A stretch of DNA of 44,937 bases from Cyclobacteriaceae bacterium (GCA_025350305.1 JANXYC010000152.1:1-44937), one strand, 5' to 3'; positions 17,701 through 25,700 are shown, counted from the first letter of the stretch. Notes: generated by a model from the letters alone, not told the origin. Numbers and translations are program-made.

Positions 17701-20221
17701 TTGAAGCTGCATTCCCATTGACGTCAATTCCATTAAAAGTGATCGTATAATTAGCGCCGCTGACCAGCGGGGGTGGACTAAACAATGTGATATTGGTGTG
17801 GGCTCCTGTAGCAAGCTCTCCTGCACCGGCATTTAGTGTTTGCGTATGAACTGCAAGGTCACCGCCACCCGTTCCTGTCCAGGTGATAGTTCCAGAGCCA
17901 AGGGCTTCAGAAAGAGTGTACGAGACTTTTGTATCCTTCACGTAAGCGTTGTTCACAGGAGCGGACGCAGAAAATACAGGAGGTTGCGTATCGATCGTAA
18001 AGACTGCAGAATTTGTGGTGACTTGGAGGGAATTACCTGTCGCAGATACGGGTGGGGTACCCAGACTGACCGTAGACGTAGCCGCAGCATTTGTTTCACC
18101 GGTCCCATTGTGTGTCAAAGTGGTCGTGTAGGTATCATTAGCAACGGTTCCAAGAGACCAAGCTCCGGCAGCCTGGAGTCCCCAGTTAGCTCCACTGATG
18201 GCGATGGTAGGATTGGTGCCCGTGTTCATTGACACGCTGAACTTGACAGCAACCGTCTGCGTCAAGGCTCCTACCTTGATGGGGTTTACAGAATTGAGAA
18301 TACTGACAATGGTAGGTGGTGGAACATAAGTAATAATGACCTGGCCCGCGGCACCAGCCCCACCGGCTGAAGTATTCAAATCATTACTACCACCGCCACC
18401 ACCACCCGGCGCAGAACCGGCAAGGCCGGCGGAAGCACTAAAGTTGTTTCCGTCTCCACCATTCCCACCACCAAGAGGGTTAATACCCCCAGCAGCGGCT
18501 CCTCCTGGGCCATTTACAGTGTTTGGATTTCCATTGACCCCAATGGCTGTGGTGCCTGCGGAAGATCCCCCTCCGCCTCCACCATCAACATCAGGATTAC
18601 CTCCGGTACCTCCGGCAAATTTATTGGTTCCAACTGCCAATCCAGTAATTGCTCCACCGGCACCACCGCCGGTTAGGTTGTTGTTTAGGCCTTGTACACC
18701 TCCATTTGCATAAATTGTGAGGCTTGTGTTGAACCATGAAGGTCCGCCAGGCAAAGCCGCGGTTGAAGATCCTGATGGGGCCGCTGTTCCCCCTGCCCCT
18801 ACAGTCACTGCGTAGCCAATCAAAGAAACTGGCAAAACAGACTTACTGTAGCCTCCACCACCGCCACCGCCACCACCATTGGTAGAAGTGTTAGCACTGC
18901 TTCCACCACCACCCCCGCCACCCCAGGCTTCCACTGTCACTGAGTTGATTCCAGCCTGCGGAGTAAAGGTTCCGTCCGCAATAAAACGTTCGCCTATTTC
19001 GGTGGCGCCTTGTACAAGAATGCCTGTATTTTGAGTGCCCGTTGTAGAATTTCCGGCGGAATTTGAAATAACTGCGGTGACTTGCATATACTGGCCCTGG
19101 GCAAAGCCGGAGATAGTTTCAAAAACCGCTTTTGAGATGCTCATCGGCACACTGGTACCGAGATCACCTACTAAAATGGTATAGGTCGATCCAGTGCCTA
19201 AAATGTCAGCGTAGGACCCTGATGAAACCTTGCCTTGAAGTTGAATGGTACCTCCTGTGAGAGAAGCATCAATGGCAACGGGCACATTAATAGAAATACC
19301 TGTGTTGGAAGCTGGGAACCATCTTCCCGGAATAACGGTGCCACCAGTTGGAGTCACCGAGCCTACAGTGAAAGGTGCGATATAAGTTACAATTATCTGA
19401 CCTTGAAAACCATCCCCACCCGTTTGATCAGCATTAGTCTCCCTGCCACCGGCACCACCACCACTTAGTGCAAGTGCACTGGCTCCAGTCCCTGAACTGC
19501 TCCTTCCTGTAGCGCCTGCACCCCCGGCATTAGGTGAACCGGCTCCCGCGGTCCCTGCAGTTGGTGTACCTCCATTACCACCAGCACCATTATCACCTGC
19601 ACCACCACCACCACCACCGCTAGTACCAGTGCCACTTGTGCCTCCGCTCCCCCCGCTTCCACCATTTTGAGTGCCAGCAGGGCCTGTAACTACTGCCCCG
19701 TTTGTAGGGGCAGTATCAGGGCCAGCTGCCCTATTACCCCCAGGTCCGCCAAGAGCAACCACAACTGCCGTATTAAAAGTTGAAGAGCTACCAGGATTTC
19801 CGTTGGCAGCAGACACACCCGTACCTCCAGCACCTACATTGACAGGAATTGCTGCTAGAGGTGTAACAGTTACAGCAGTAGCCTTTTGATAAGCACCTCC
19901 AGCACCACCACCACCCGCTCTAGTTGCATTGCCACCGGAATTATCAACACCACCGCCGGCTCCACCACCGCCCCAGGCTTCTACTGTAACTTTGGTTACA
20001 CTTGCTGGAACATTAAAAGTGCCAGCTCCAGCGGTTGTAAATGATGTTGTTGTTTGCGAAAATCCCTGGGCGAAAGTTCCCAACAGCAGCAATCCGATCA
20101 GTCCACACTTGATCAAATAGTTTGAGAATTTATTTATTGGGAAGAAACTGTCGATGCCGGCATTTCCGGAGGGCACTTGCATTTCGCAACTGAGAAGACT
20201 TTGCTGCTGTTTATTTTTCAT
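5705..20221 (-). CDS. Giant (4838 aa) T9SS-secreted multidomain surface protein
   Basis: Signal peptide at about residues 30-56 after an unusually long polar N-region, with the last part LLLLGTFAQGFSQ. Approximate domain order: glycine-rich domain 1 (57-280, opening with TVEAWGGGGAGGG); beta unit A1 (280-405); glycine-rich domain 2 (408-630); Ig-like (631-745); Ig-like units B1 (747-855) and a second type (855-955); B2-A2-B3-A3-B4 (955-1540); Ig/cadherin-like (1540-1660); FN3-like (1660-1780); four divergent ~290-residue C units (1785-2975); SbsA/Big_5-like (about 3177-3320); FN3-like; long beta-rich stretch; two PKD domains (about 4050-4140 and 4190-4270, each with a WNFGD/WDFGD core); jelly-roll-like (4284-4497); degenerate Omp28-like domain (4497-4750); and a T9SS type A sorting domain (about 4755-4838, VYPNPA, LSPGVYILQI, RKKVMI). 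It is predicted to be secreted and anchored at the cell surface as an adhesin or matrix protein. It lies 119 bp after the lipoprotein gene and may have its own promoter. The long frame is unbroken. Confidence 0.93.
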   Translation of the reverse strand: MKNKQQQSLLSCEMQVPSGNAGIDSFFPINKFSNYLIKCGLIGLLLLGTFAQGFSQTTTSFTTAGAGTFNVPASVTKVTVEAWGGGGAGGGVDNSGGNATRAGGGGAGGAYQKATAVTVTPLAAIPVNVGAGGTGVSAANGNPGSSSTFNTAVVVALGGPGGNRAAGPDTAPTNGAVVTGPAGTQNGGSGGSGGTSGTGTSGGGGGGAGDNGAGGNGGTPTAGTAGAGSPNAGGAGATGRSSSGTGASALALSGGGAGGRETNADQTGGDGFQGQIIVTYIAPFTVGSVTPTGGTVIPGRWFPASNTGISINVPVAIDASLTGGTIQLQGKVSSGSYADILGTGSTYTILVGDLGTSVPMSISKAVFETISGFAQGQYMQVTAVISNSAGNSTTGTQNTGILVQGATEIGERFIADGTFTPQAGINSVTVEAWGGGGGGGSSANTSTNGGGGGGGGGYSKSVLPVSLIGYAVTVGAGGTAAPSGSSTAALPGGPSWFNTSLTIYANGGVQGLNNNLTGGGAGGAITGLAVGTNKFAGGTGGNPDVDGGGGGGSSAGTTAIGVNGNPNTVNGPGGAAAGGINPLGGGNGGDGNNFSASAGLAGSAPGGGGGGSNDLNTSAGGAGAAGQVIITYVPPPTIVSILNSVNPIKVGALTQTVAVKFSVSMNTGTNPTIAISGANWGLQAAGAWSLGTVANDTYTTTLTHNGTGETNAAATSTVSLGTPPVSATGNSLQVTTNSAVFTIDTQPPVFSASAPVNNAYVKDTKVSYTLSEALGSGTITWTGTGGGDLAVHTQTLNAGAGELATGAHTNITLFSPPPLVSGANYTITFNGIDVNGNAASTVTSTVVTFDSTPPTVVLTDDQTDAIVRDVDNVTITATFTEAIGLSATIPTISIGGLITNVNMTMTSPLVWTYVWNVPAGNDGPVAVSIAATDLAGNANTAATGRTSYTIDNIAPVFSSTAPVSSAFVSSSNVSYTLSENISAQAGSKITWIQTSIGPPNDGLSPHTYLLTGAELVVGAHPNIPLASVTLVDAVTYSVSFDAVDLAGNPAVTVTNTIVAYDISPPAAFTVGSVITSGGTVLANYWNGTNIGGVNIQVPVDIGMLDPTVVGGTIQLQARISSGVFANIVGASYTILVGDRNTTKTLSLVAANITAIALYAQGVSLQFRAIITDNAGNFTLGIQSATSLTVDTVAPVISATAPASSSFVNSSNVSYTLSEAIAAGAGSKITWLKTGAPLPADLGSPHTYFLTTGAELATGVHTNIPLASVTLVDGVTYSVSFDVVDLAGNPAANVTNTIVGYDITPPAAFTAGSVLTTGGTVVANYWNSTNTGVNVQVPVDILLLDPTVVGGTIQLQARISSGVFANIGAPYTILVGDRNTTKTLSLSSANITAIALYAQGVALQFTAIITDNAANTTTGIQSATSLTVDTVAPVISATAPSGTSLVNSSNVSYTLSEAASAVAGSKVAWIRTSGPLDGGSPHNYFLTGAELAAGPHTNIPLASVILVNTTVYSVIFDIQDLAGNTATTITNTAVTFDNVPPFVTSIVIVTTPLTGIGTTNGTITTPVQYQVTFSENVTGVDPTDFAITPSGSVTWTIASVTGGPSVYTVAANITPGTTGTARLDFVSNGSVRDIATNPTVTSFSTGGAGATYSIVLPRPTTHVSTFSAVPGGNNYSIQLSWTVPVPTATHYLIRARGQLDDDTNGTYVTATDGTPTPDDFVFTDGNGAVNVLAGTLTYTFNTLLSGKTYTFDIIPYALSSNNSSDNIIYFQVAQPSATATVTTASAGTIAAGSTAAPATISSLASAYGVVNLSFTLQDDGAPITQGLDNARTRFTQLVVKGGGFNTVSNWSDVIAEAELVDITSNPGSPVLTTTIGINTITFSGLLTSPNTAMGVLNDNQLKEYTLRVRLKSTFTGTAPANVDGQTFDFMVDGTSFTYLTAPSQPSRMGASSFSSGTGKNVAAVVATQLTFSPTFGGVQPPATAFVLLNLTTTPVVRAIDANGNTDLNFVSTLTITNSGTLPMNVSTLVTSDNPSPNGGVYTFPAGFQYTDAGAGTANNGNLTVTSGITGSSGNVTVTYSNTTKINAGAFVEPATFSSLLDNTVPLNVINNGVFDFDIVEDNGVGGDGSPTRISQIVINQGAGNAIADWTQAISDVYLYDGINPVFPGTVNSTNLTFSGISFVPGALGYINDNFTKNYRLLIRLKSAMGGSLPSTVDNLNLVFEVLKANITLDPFSSKINPGENQNSGATKNAIDVLSTELRFTNIIGSPTLVSKDISIQQSVPVVEATDIRGNRDLNYNSTTITVTDNGGRAMVNAPLANSLSVGLLTFPNNFQFTAIGGPATLTIATSTVNAASVTPSAAISPAFVVQVGTATTITPGAASPATISSLVNASTGVPVFNFNVNDDQGAIATNDDGVPTLITDIVITQKSPNNTIADWTQAIAGAVLTDGTNSLPVTTLNPTNLTFNGISTATLGLVGDGATKNYTLRIWLKSVLGPGLPATIDGLAFGFEVLAANVTLSPSTTSPSTKIIPGQNHNSGAADVVAVVATSLKFLSPSATASASLNVDFPGISVEAIDANNNRDLNFTGAASTVAAFTIATAGVTTSNGPVAGTTQFGSGATAGLLNFASNFQYITGANGDNVTLTVKAGPGPGTTCGTNGIICGTSPLITLQSSFESSIVVDPTFTFLPTLDYVNRQENVNIQSTATSLEIARTLLVDGSRGATFQYLGKPLYTNTDSGDLLPDQDNDGASTNLNSVTFRITNPSNLRRIALYGNGIEIPGTDIAVTSPAGTAFSDFTFNTGSTLLTAADDNLSTLSIRASFRNTAPEVTDRDPIQISIIAASVTVGSQFFIGPNRIAGVNGGLTVGGVNAGFISPAGVNAVNVLATKLDFTTQPAPFAGINEPVIVGVVEARDQFSIRDLDINSPATLSAAVTINGSFAFANGVLDLTNMQYGSVGDGTFTVTSSGITSNMNNVVGSLTNVSVKCSHVDVMHITTSLATGGVISATNLAGNSINKVIFGVTINTPYSVTTPSSQPLLNKFTISFSNPVSVPVNTVFKNPRIFESQSTTFSGGTSTDVTLPAIGAVLTTGTQSLTINFSGGVPRDLSNPLNATLTYFLMVDIYPTASGSTPPIQPSVVDDGVFGSATNNNIITSKGSSSSSTFGQSYTFASIFPPILTSSFPAKGQLNVDPNQSTVSLTFSVPVWTLDGVIRLYDNQTGGFVNLTATNGAYGTPSPNAGNAAFFPLAQPIVFNIPPAFLVPNHVYYVTIAQGNLSSLTGIMDQANNVFQGFTYSGTLYFKTANPNPPKLLYTSSLPNAPSDPSITNASLTGATVNGTFDQQGLAYFLVLSHLAAVPTNNQIKGSTVYTGFIARGNFAINQTNPISQFGIINPILGSLSPSTTYDVWMYAENNSLPSPVPSIGPYGNFASGFVAGGVGPTLTFVTPAAAGGLVTLNAPSISICNSSYQILNSPIIISEGSNNQFNGGLGVQTLNMVLPAGFQFDVSRTAGAPTYGNLTLIGSDFGGGSLTFLGNSILTIKFTNSTGGSLDKIIISGLRILATTSSSGPMFRLGGTALTAAIPDTTPMGTLSSFDAPTINFDNSYSKSLGNTIANVVTTIPDNADDLDPATAPLTIQLTPANTTLIGDFGPSSFSGPGVNVNILSLQAVTPDVPFNITITHSDNNGCISQNPVQYTVYDHTTAINITTNTGGPHTIPPYPVFTPAIDRSPYCIVNTNFVNSNLIVNPISTPASKKRYFDFNNLPAFYLMKTNPITLGSGLVATIPTPVPLTPLGLPQIINGAAWQTLIQTLPVLENIVSTPPFNPVAAQTYGDFSFDEATILDANARSGGALPDPYSNFRSSMTAQGNFYYTGGSLGLVEFTGTFQSISNATVKIPRKQVVEFFLPAVPLVEIGVGNRSFLDIADPINPVGKDPNNPAKVQVSNTGTPVYCTAGGPIQISGYPAASVGSSTGRFTVRDGVTGTIIYDVPPVGAPTIPPATPSGSAFVDNGNGTASIDPTKLTNTFKDIKITYIYHENTSPCSSLSSQILRITPNPVAAFAWNTFPLTPNAPTASSQCARQAITFNSTSSVAGDPSASVTKWSWNFGDISSSNNIISGTSANSPSHTFGTSNGLGSPYIVSLTASSNYNCASAPPVVAPALPVIGPLTIPVDVGGIPDVKFKLDGVSTADVFNFNSKDASTSTTVSLNDKIVKYDWDFGDLSPHGIVTGLASDAAFNSNVATHQYATPGPKQIDLTVTSNLGCVNSLSLQKTYRSVVVLPRVILPVNGVYVEDFENSNANWQVWGTGKDSVAIFKGSGLATWAWGAPPASIANPPAPLITKTKIWKTNLTGNYNPKENSALYSPSFDLTNLTRAMVSFNSVVQLQPGDGVVMEYATDNLNIADPNKNWLSLGIIGDGEDWFTDQGIAGRPGTQSGNDYGWSGSSNPSWQAPKHILDVLYPTPTNPVLPPSKVVFRLALGTAALIVSKQGFAFDNFRIGDRTRTILLESFVNTGNTLAEEKIENTKVAGFKSGTIGTEVVKINYHVSFPGKDPFNEDNPADPSSRALFYNIVKTPRSRLDGESDTQIPDRSFSGWVPALYNLRSLQLAQAQIAITPVTNPNGSISISVDVTSAVLTGIPSKTILHVAILEDSILLSSFSTTQQAMVKSGETTFDFTLKKMLPSAAGSAFGPVLPFGVKRSFGPFVWTPDPAKLYLPKGDLAVAVFLQQEDAPNEVYQVDIVKNLAEPPVITGLEPIPAEQIIVYPNPANHEMNVLLPGTLKQSAPLQLIDMTGRLSMDSTIPEGANSKVVNTRDLSPGVYILQINVGNGNFTRKKVMIVHEE
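11300..14840 (-). repeat. Four divergent ~290-residue repeat units (C1-C4) inside the giant gene
   Basis: The protein pattern recurs at about residues 1797, 2097, 2385 and 2700. Each unit contains a WT/DW-type segment, an LTFSGI-like strand, a YTLRIRLKS-like strand, a vD-l-FDF/FEV segment, a VVATxLxF strand, and a final EAxDxxGNxDLNF motif. C2 and C3 are clearly related (ADWTQAI in both, KNYRLLIRLKS versus KNYTLRIWLKS). C4 is the most diverged. I do not recognise a named domain for the whole unit. Confidence 0.7.
15600..17360 (-). repeat. Recent tandem duplication in the giant gene (period 714-720 bp)
   Basis: The module order is B2-A2-B3-A3-B4. The DNA itself is still highly similar between copies. 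For example, the sequence starting at 15941 recurs at 16655 (offset 714), and the sequence at 16321 recurs at 17041 (offset 720). B modules share SSNVSYTLSE and the AGELxxGxHxNIPLASV-type strand; A modules share GGTIQLQARISSG, YTILVGDRNTTKTLSL and SATSLTVDTVAP. High nucleotide identity indicates recent duplication or gene conversion, unlike the C units. Confidence 0.88.
18330..20055 (-). repeat. Duplicated glycine-rich domains at the N-terminus of the giant protein
   Basis: Two glycine-rich domains (about 19385-20055 and 18330-19000) each open with a TF..pa-v--VTVEAWGGGG strand, continue with long GGGGG/GGAGG runs, and close with GQ-IITY. Between them sits one A-like beta module, so the unit Gly-A may have been duplicated. 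The C-rich plus strand here produces long proline-rich open frames that are artefacts. Confidence 0.85.
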
Positions 20222-20340
20222 ATCACCAACTTCAATTAAATGATTAAAAATTTTTCAAATTCTGATTTCTCGCTATAAAATAGTCTCTATCACCGTGCTA
20301 TATTCTGCGCTCAGGATATTCCTGTCACCGGAAGTATTGT

Positions 20341-21624
20341 TTATTCAACCTTCCCGCTCTTATTCGTCTTGGTCAGCACCATAATATCCTGTCCGCCCTG
20401 GGTCGTGGTACCGAGTACAACATAGCCGCCGTCACTGGCCTGGCGTATGGCAACACCCTGATCTTTAAAGCGGCTGCCAAAGGATGCTCTCCAATCTTCA
20501 TCGCCAAAAGCATTGATCTTTATCAAAAGAAAATCAAAATCGCCGCCGACATGATTGGGATCGATAGATTTCAAGGCGGTAGAGTTAGCCGAGCCGAGCA
20601 AAATAAGTCCACCATCTTGCGTAGAGCTGATAGAGTTGCCTTTATCGTCTTGTTTATCATCCAGCGCTGTGCCGCCGGCTTTTATGGCCTCTGGTGAAAC
20701 AATCGGAAATGATTGCGTACTCAAAACGGCTCCATCCTGACCGAGGCGCTTAAACAGAATGTCTCTGTCAGCCGGATCATCCCGGCCTTTCTTTTTGTTG
20801 GTGGAACCAATCACAGCAAAGCCGAAACCAAAGCGACAGAAATCGGTGGCTTCTTCGCTGAAGCCTGGGTTGAGCAGTTCCAAATCAAAATCTGTGTTTT
20901 GTGAATTTTGTCCTGTTTTTACAAAACGTATTCCATCGACACCGCCTTTTGTCACCTTTCCTGCCCAGAAAACTTTACCGGCATCATCTAAATACATACG
21001 GTTGGTAAGGGTAGTTTGGCCGGCAGCGTAGGAATTTGCCCACACCGGTGTGAGGTCATCCTTCTTAACTTCTGACAGTATCATGTTTGGACTAGCAGTA
21101 CTCAGGACTAAAAAATTTCCAGTTGAATTGATGGCAACCGCTTGTCCGGCCACCGATTTGAAAGCCGGCGTCTTTATATATTTTATCTTTATAACTGTTC
21201 CGCTGCCATCCAGTGTCATAAGAAGGGTATTGGAGTAGGGGATATTGGAGATTGAATCGATCTTAATATTTTCTCCTGTGATTACGTAACCGCCATTTTG
21301 AAGAATTTGCAGGCCTCTGGCTCTGTAGTTCAGAGTTTTGTTGCTGAAATCCGGATAGATTTTCTGCCAAAGCGGGTTTCCAAACTCGTCCGTCTTAATC
21401 AATTTAATCCGATACTGTGAGGGCTGATCTGCTGAAATAACGTTGACAACTGTACCGAGGATGATAAAACCTTTATCGGGTGTCTCCTCAAAGGCCACTG
21501 CATTATCATTATAGCCACCGCTGTAATAACGGATAAACGTAGAGGCCTTGCCGGGATTGACGCCCTTCTCGCTGAGGCAAGAGGTTAAAAGGAAATACAT
21601 GCAAACAATAAAAAATGGTTTCAT
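20341..21624 (-). CDS. Predicted outer-membrane lipoprotein with propeller-like repeats
   Basis: A 427-residue lipoprotein. The signal peptide is MKPFFIVCMYFLLTSC with a lipobox LTSC; Cys 16 is followed by LSEKG, which could fit a Bacteroidota surface-export signal. The mature part contains repeated strands of the form DKGFIILGT, GGYVITGE, GGLILLGS and GGYVVLGT. Each is followed by LIKTDEFGNPLWQK-like or LIKINAFGDEDWRA-like segments, which suggests a beta-propeller. The start was set at ATG 21624. The frame is open 19 codons further, but those overlap the upstream gene and precede the signal peptide. It lies 10 bp after the barrel gene, so it belongs to the same transcript. It could be a surface partner of the giant protein or the barrel. 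Confidence 0.82.
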   Translation of the reverse strand: MKPFFIVCMYFLLTSCLSEKGVNPGKASTFIRYYSGGYNDNAVAFEETPDKGFIILGTVVNVISADQPSQYRIKLIKTDEFGNPLWQKIYPDFSNKTLNYRARGLQILQNGGYVITGENIKIDSISNIPYSNTLLMTLDGSGTVIKIKYIKTPAFKSVAGQAVAINSTGNFLVLSTASPNMILSEVKKDDLTPVWANSYAAGQTTLTNRMYLDDAGKVFWAGKVTKGGVDGIRFVKTGQNSQNTDFDLELLNPGFSEEATDFCRFGFGFAVIGSTNKKKGRDDPADRDILFKRLGQDGAVLSTQSFPIVSPEAIKAGGTALDDKQDDKGNSISSTQDGGLILLGSANSTALKSIDPNHVGGDFDFLLIKINAFGDEDWRASFGSRFKDQGVAIRQASDGGYVVLGTTTQGGQDIMVLTKTNKSGKVE

Positions 21625-21634
21625 AGGCGTCCGG

Positions 21635-22708
21635 TCACTTGATAAGTTTCTTGGGTTTGAAATAAGGTACAAGTACTCCAATATTAAACATGAAATTACT
21701 CATGCGATAATCATTGTACTGGATTTGATAATCTGAGCTGAGTTCCGGATTGGTTCTGGATGAGTTATTAATCACGTTAACAAGACCGAACTGGTACCGT
21801 ACATCAGCGTTGAGATAAAGCCCGCCTAATTTCCATTTGGATCCAGCGACAAGGGTAAGAGAATAAACCAGGGAATTAAATGATTTTTTGTCATTTACTG
21901 CGGGGCCAGTGACGGTGTAGCCTTGTGCACCCGTCCCCAAAAAAGCAGTAGGCTGGTTGCTGGAACCAAGTAGATAGCTGATGCCTGGTCCAAATCCGAC
22001 ATAGGCCTGGCGCGCAAGCGTGTTAAGCAATTTATACTGAACAATAGCGTTCAGGTCCAGCCAGGTTTGTTTGACGATGAATTGATGATTACTGATCGTG
22101 CTGTCAGGATTTTTATCACTTTTAGACAAGCCGGGGTTATTGTAGCTGTAGCCCCTGGAGACATATCCAATTTCCGGAGCCAGTACAATTTTGTCGGTCA
22201 TATCTTTTTCAAACATGAGCCAGCCGTTGAAGCTTCCGGAGAGACCATATTTTCCTTGTCCTCCTGCTACACTTCCAATGTTATAATATTGAAGTACCGA
22301 GGGTGGTGTGATATTGAGCCCCACCTTCGCTCCCCAACGGAACAAGGGCTTCGTCCTGAACTTGTTAAATAAGGCAATAAATTCGGCCGGATCTACCGAT
22401 TGATTGATTTCATAAAAGTGATCCGTATCTAACAACTTCAACATCATCTCATCCGCCTTTTCAGGTTCTTCCAGATAGATATAGGCAAGGGTGAGAAAAC
22501 GGTAGGTTTCTCTTTTTTCTGCATTTGTAAATCCCTTGCCTTCCGGCGCATTTAAACATCCTTCGGTGATGGCCGGTAATTCATGCAACCGGCCCTGCTC
22601 ATACGTTGAACGCACCTGCCGCAGCACCTGGGTACAGTTACTGGTTTGAGAAAAAGCGGCGGTCCCTCCGGCCAACGAAACAATGATTAAAAAATAAAGT
22701 CGCTTCAT
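21635..22708 (-). CDS. TPR-like / outer-membrane beta-barrel protein
   Basis: A 357-residue protein with a cleavable signal peptide (LIIVSLAGGTAAFSQ). Residues 20-120 form helix pairs resembling TPR motifs (EQGRLHEL, RFLTLAYIYLEEPEKADEMM), a typical periplasmic module. From about residue 122 the sequence alternates in the manner of a small outer-membrane barrel (WGAKVGLN, LAPEIGYVSRGY, AYVGFGPGISYL, LNADVRYQFG, FMFNIGVLVPYF). It ends in a short basic tail after the last strand, resembling the PorT/OMP_b-brl barrel superfamily. It would give the operon an outer-membrane component with a periplasmic protein-binding arm. Gaps are 8 bp to the nSTAND gene upstream and 10 bp to the lipoprotein gene downstream. 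Confidence 0.85.
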   Translation of the reverse strand: MKRLYFLIIVSLAGGTAAFSQTSNCTQVLRQVRSTYEQGRLHELPAITEGCLNAPEGKGFTNAEKRETYRFLTLAYIYLEEPEKADEMMLKLLDTDHFYEINQSVDPAEFIALFNKFRTKPLFRWGAKVGLNITPPSVLQYYNIGSVAGGQGKYGLSGSFNGWLMFEKDMTDKIVLAPEIGYVSRGYSYNNPGLSKSDKNPDSTISNHQFIVKQTWLDLNAIVQYKLLNTLARQAYVGFGPGISYLLGSSNQPTAFLGTGAQGYTVTGPAVNDKKSFNSLVYSLTLVAGSKWKLGGLYLNADVRYQFGLVNVINNSSRTNPELSSDYQIQYNDYRMSNFMFNIGVLVPYFKPKKLIK

Positions 22709-22716
22709 AGGAATTA

Positions 22717-25700
22717 TTACTTGTTATTGTCCGGATAATTTTCGCAGGTTTTTTCGTACGGAAGGTTTCCAACATAATTATCCCATTCATCTTTGCTCAT
22801 GTTGCGGCTAACATAGGTGCACAGTGAGCCGGCCATGGTGCTGATCTTGGTAGGCCATACGTGGATCGTTTCACTGGATTTGGCTGCATTGGCATGCATG
22901 CCCGTCATCAATTGCTCGTCATCGGGAGAGAACGTTGCACTCCATACCCACTCTTCACCATCGCTTAGCACAATGGGTTGGTCAGCCAGTTTATTCCAAT
23001 TCCAAAGCCGGACCGACTTGTCACGGCTGGTGGTGGCAAAAAAGGTGGATGCATTATTGAAGACGATCTCCTCGATGTGGGCCGTATGACCCGATAGAAT
23101 CCGGGGGGGTAAATTGCTGTCCTCCGTGATGATTTTTATTTCACCCGTCTCATCACCAATCATGATCCGGCGAGGGTCGGGAGTAAAGGCAATGGCCGTC
23201 AAGTCAACGGGATTTTTATACGCAATTTTTTCAGCATAGTTGTTCGTAATGTCCCAGATGTAAAGTGCACCTGAAGCACCGGCACCCGCCAGGCGTTTTC
23301 CATCATGGCTTATTGCAATCGTATGGATTTTTTCTTTCGGTTTGACAACCTCGCGGACTGAATTAAAATCGGTGAACTTAATGCTCATTCCTGCCTGATC
23401 TCGTACATAAGCACCATTCTCGTTCAATGAATAGATTAATGTTTCAACCCCGGAAAACCCAGGGATCTTTTTAGGTCCATTGCCAGGATTCTTTAGATCA
23501 TACAATTCAATATAATTCAGTGTCAAGTCACCCGTGGTGGCACCACCGGCCACGAGCCAGTTCCCATCCGGGCTTATATCGAGTGCGTACACTTGGTAAT
23601 CCTCTCTGCTTCTGCCACCCATAATAGAATCAGCTTTCCATTCATTGTTTTGAATTGTCCACCGGAGTATTCGTCCATCGCTTCCGCCTGAATAAATCTC
23701 TTTTGACTGCATGCGGGTAACCAGGGCACGGGCCGCTCCTTTATCATGCCCGGTAAGGTGCCGGGTGAGGTGGTCATCAAATTTTGGATTATCAAGTGCC
23801 TTATATAGTCCATTATAGATGTCGTTGTCAAAAGGATTTCCAAGGTACTTTGTGTTGAATTTGTAGGCCTGCTGTGCCATCAGAGCTTCCAATTCAGGCT
23901 GTTTATCCAATTCTTTTGACTTGACAGACATGGCTTTTCCCTGGGCAACATATTGTTGCCTGAGGGCCTCTTTTTGTGCGGCGCGAGCCTCCGCTGTAGC
24001 CTGTTCAGCTTCTTTTTGCCGTTGTATAGCGAGTAATGCACTTCTTTTGGCAGCGGCTTCCGCAATATTTGCCTTATCCAGATTTACAAGGGCTTCTGCT
24101 TTGGCTTTTTCTGCATCGGCCTGAGCTAGCTTCGCTTTTTTAGCTTCGTCTGCCGCAATTTTTGCTTGCTCGTCGGCCCGTGTTGCTTGCGCTTTTGCCT
24201 CTGCAGCATTCTTATCAGCCTCTTTCTGCGCTGCCTTGGCCAGCACCGTTTGTTGTTCTGCTGTTACCCTTGCCTTCTGGGCCGCAGCATTTTGGAAGAA
24301 GGCATATACGAGTGCAATAAGCGCAACGATTGCGAGGATACCGAATACGGTGGCCGTAGTGCGCGCTCGCTGTAACCTCCGCTTCTGCTCAAGTTCTTTG
24401 ATCCGTTGCTCGGTCTCCCATTCTTTCTTGGAGTACTCGAGGAAGATCATCGTACGTTCAAAGGCAGGGTTGTAACGTTGGCCCCATACGAGTGTAGGCC
24501 TGTGCTTCGCCTGCCAGTTCAATGCGAGTTGTAAATCCGGTGGTCTCCAGAGGCCGGCCTTACCTACCTGGTATTGTGTGGCCGCTTCGGCCAAACGCAG
24601 GTACATCTGCACGGCATCGGCTTCATCATCCACCCAGTTTTTAAGGCGCACCCAGATGCGCATTAAACTTTCGTGGGAGATATCCACCATTGATTTGGAA
24701 CCAAGGATTACGCCGTGAGCTGGTGTTACCAGTGAACGACCCGGTGCACGGAATTTTTCAATTACAGCCGCCACATCATTTTCCGAAACATCGGCAATGG
24801 CCGCAATTTCATTTAGACGGGTAGGACGGCGTATGCCAAAGTTTTCACCACGCTTTTCCGTGATGGCTTTGAACATAATTTCGCAAATGCGCTGCTGTTC
24901 TTCGTCTAACTCATCATAGGCTTCATTCGCGTGCATCGACAACGCTTCCGTCATCGTGCCAATGGCTTCATAGTGTTTTAAATCGAGCAGTTCACCTTCG
25001 TAATCTTTAAACCGGCCCCAATAACTCCAGGTGCGCATGAGCGCGTGTTGAAGAATAGGAAGTTGGTCGGGATTATCACCAAGGTCGTTGAGTAATTGTT
25101 GGGTAAGTCGCGGTGCAATTTTGGCCCCGCCTACCGCTACAGGTCCTTCAATGGCCCGGCGTTTCTGGTCGCGGGTCATTTGCGGAATCAGGTAGTGACT
25201 GTCGTTAATTTTCCTGGTCAATTCTGGAAATTGAGCACAGTCTCCAATAAAATCCGAACGCATCGTGATCGCTACGTAGATGGATGAATCCTCATAATTC
25301 ACAGCTTCCATCAAGAGATTGACAAAGCCCAGGGTCTCGTTGATCGAGTTGGGATCGGCGCTGTCCTTGAAGCGGAACAATTCTTCAAATTGGTCAACCA
25401 GGATTAAATAATTGACATCCTCAGACCGACGCGATTGTTGAATAGCTTCCACTAATCCCAAAGAACTGCTTCGCAACAACGTAGAGACGATGGTGCGTTT
25501 TATTTTTTTGTCTTCCGGATCGGCCTGGTTGTATTCCTTGGCGGCGCCCAGGAGTGACTCGGCCAGGTTATCGACAGGATTTGCACCCGGGCGTGTGACG
25601 ATCACTTCCCAATTGGGGCTTGCATCGGTGAGGAAGCCTCCATAGAGAATCGGCAATACACCGCAATAGATGAACGATGACTTACCACTTCCGGATGGAC

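Noticed and set aside
18336-18713. Plus-strand proline-rich frame of 125 codons
   Set aside because: It is the reverse complement of the glycine-rich domain (GGN codons become NCC), so Pro/Ala richness is an artefact.
20312-20324. Short palindrome CAGGA-TAT-TCCTG before the giant gene as a terminator or operator
   Set aside because: Only 5-bp arms and no T-run; it can occur by chance.
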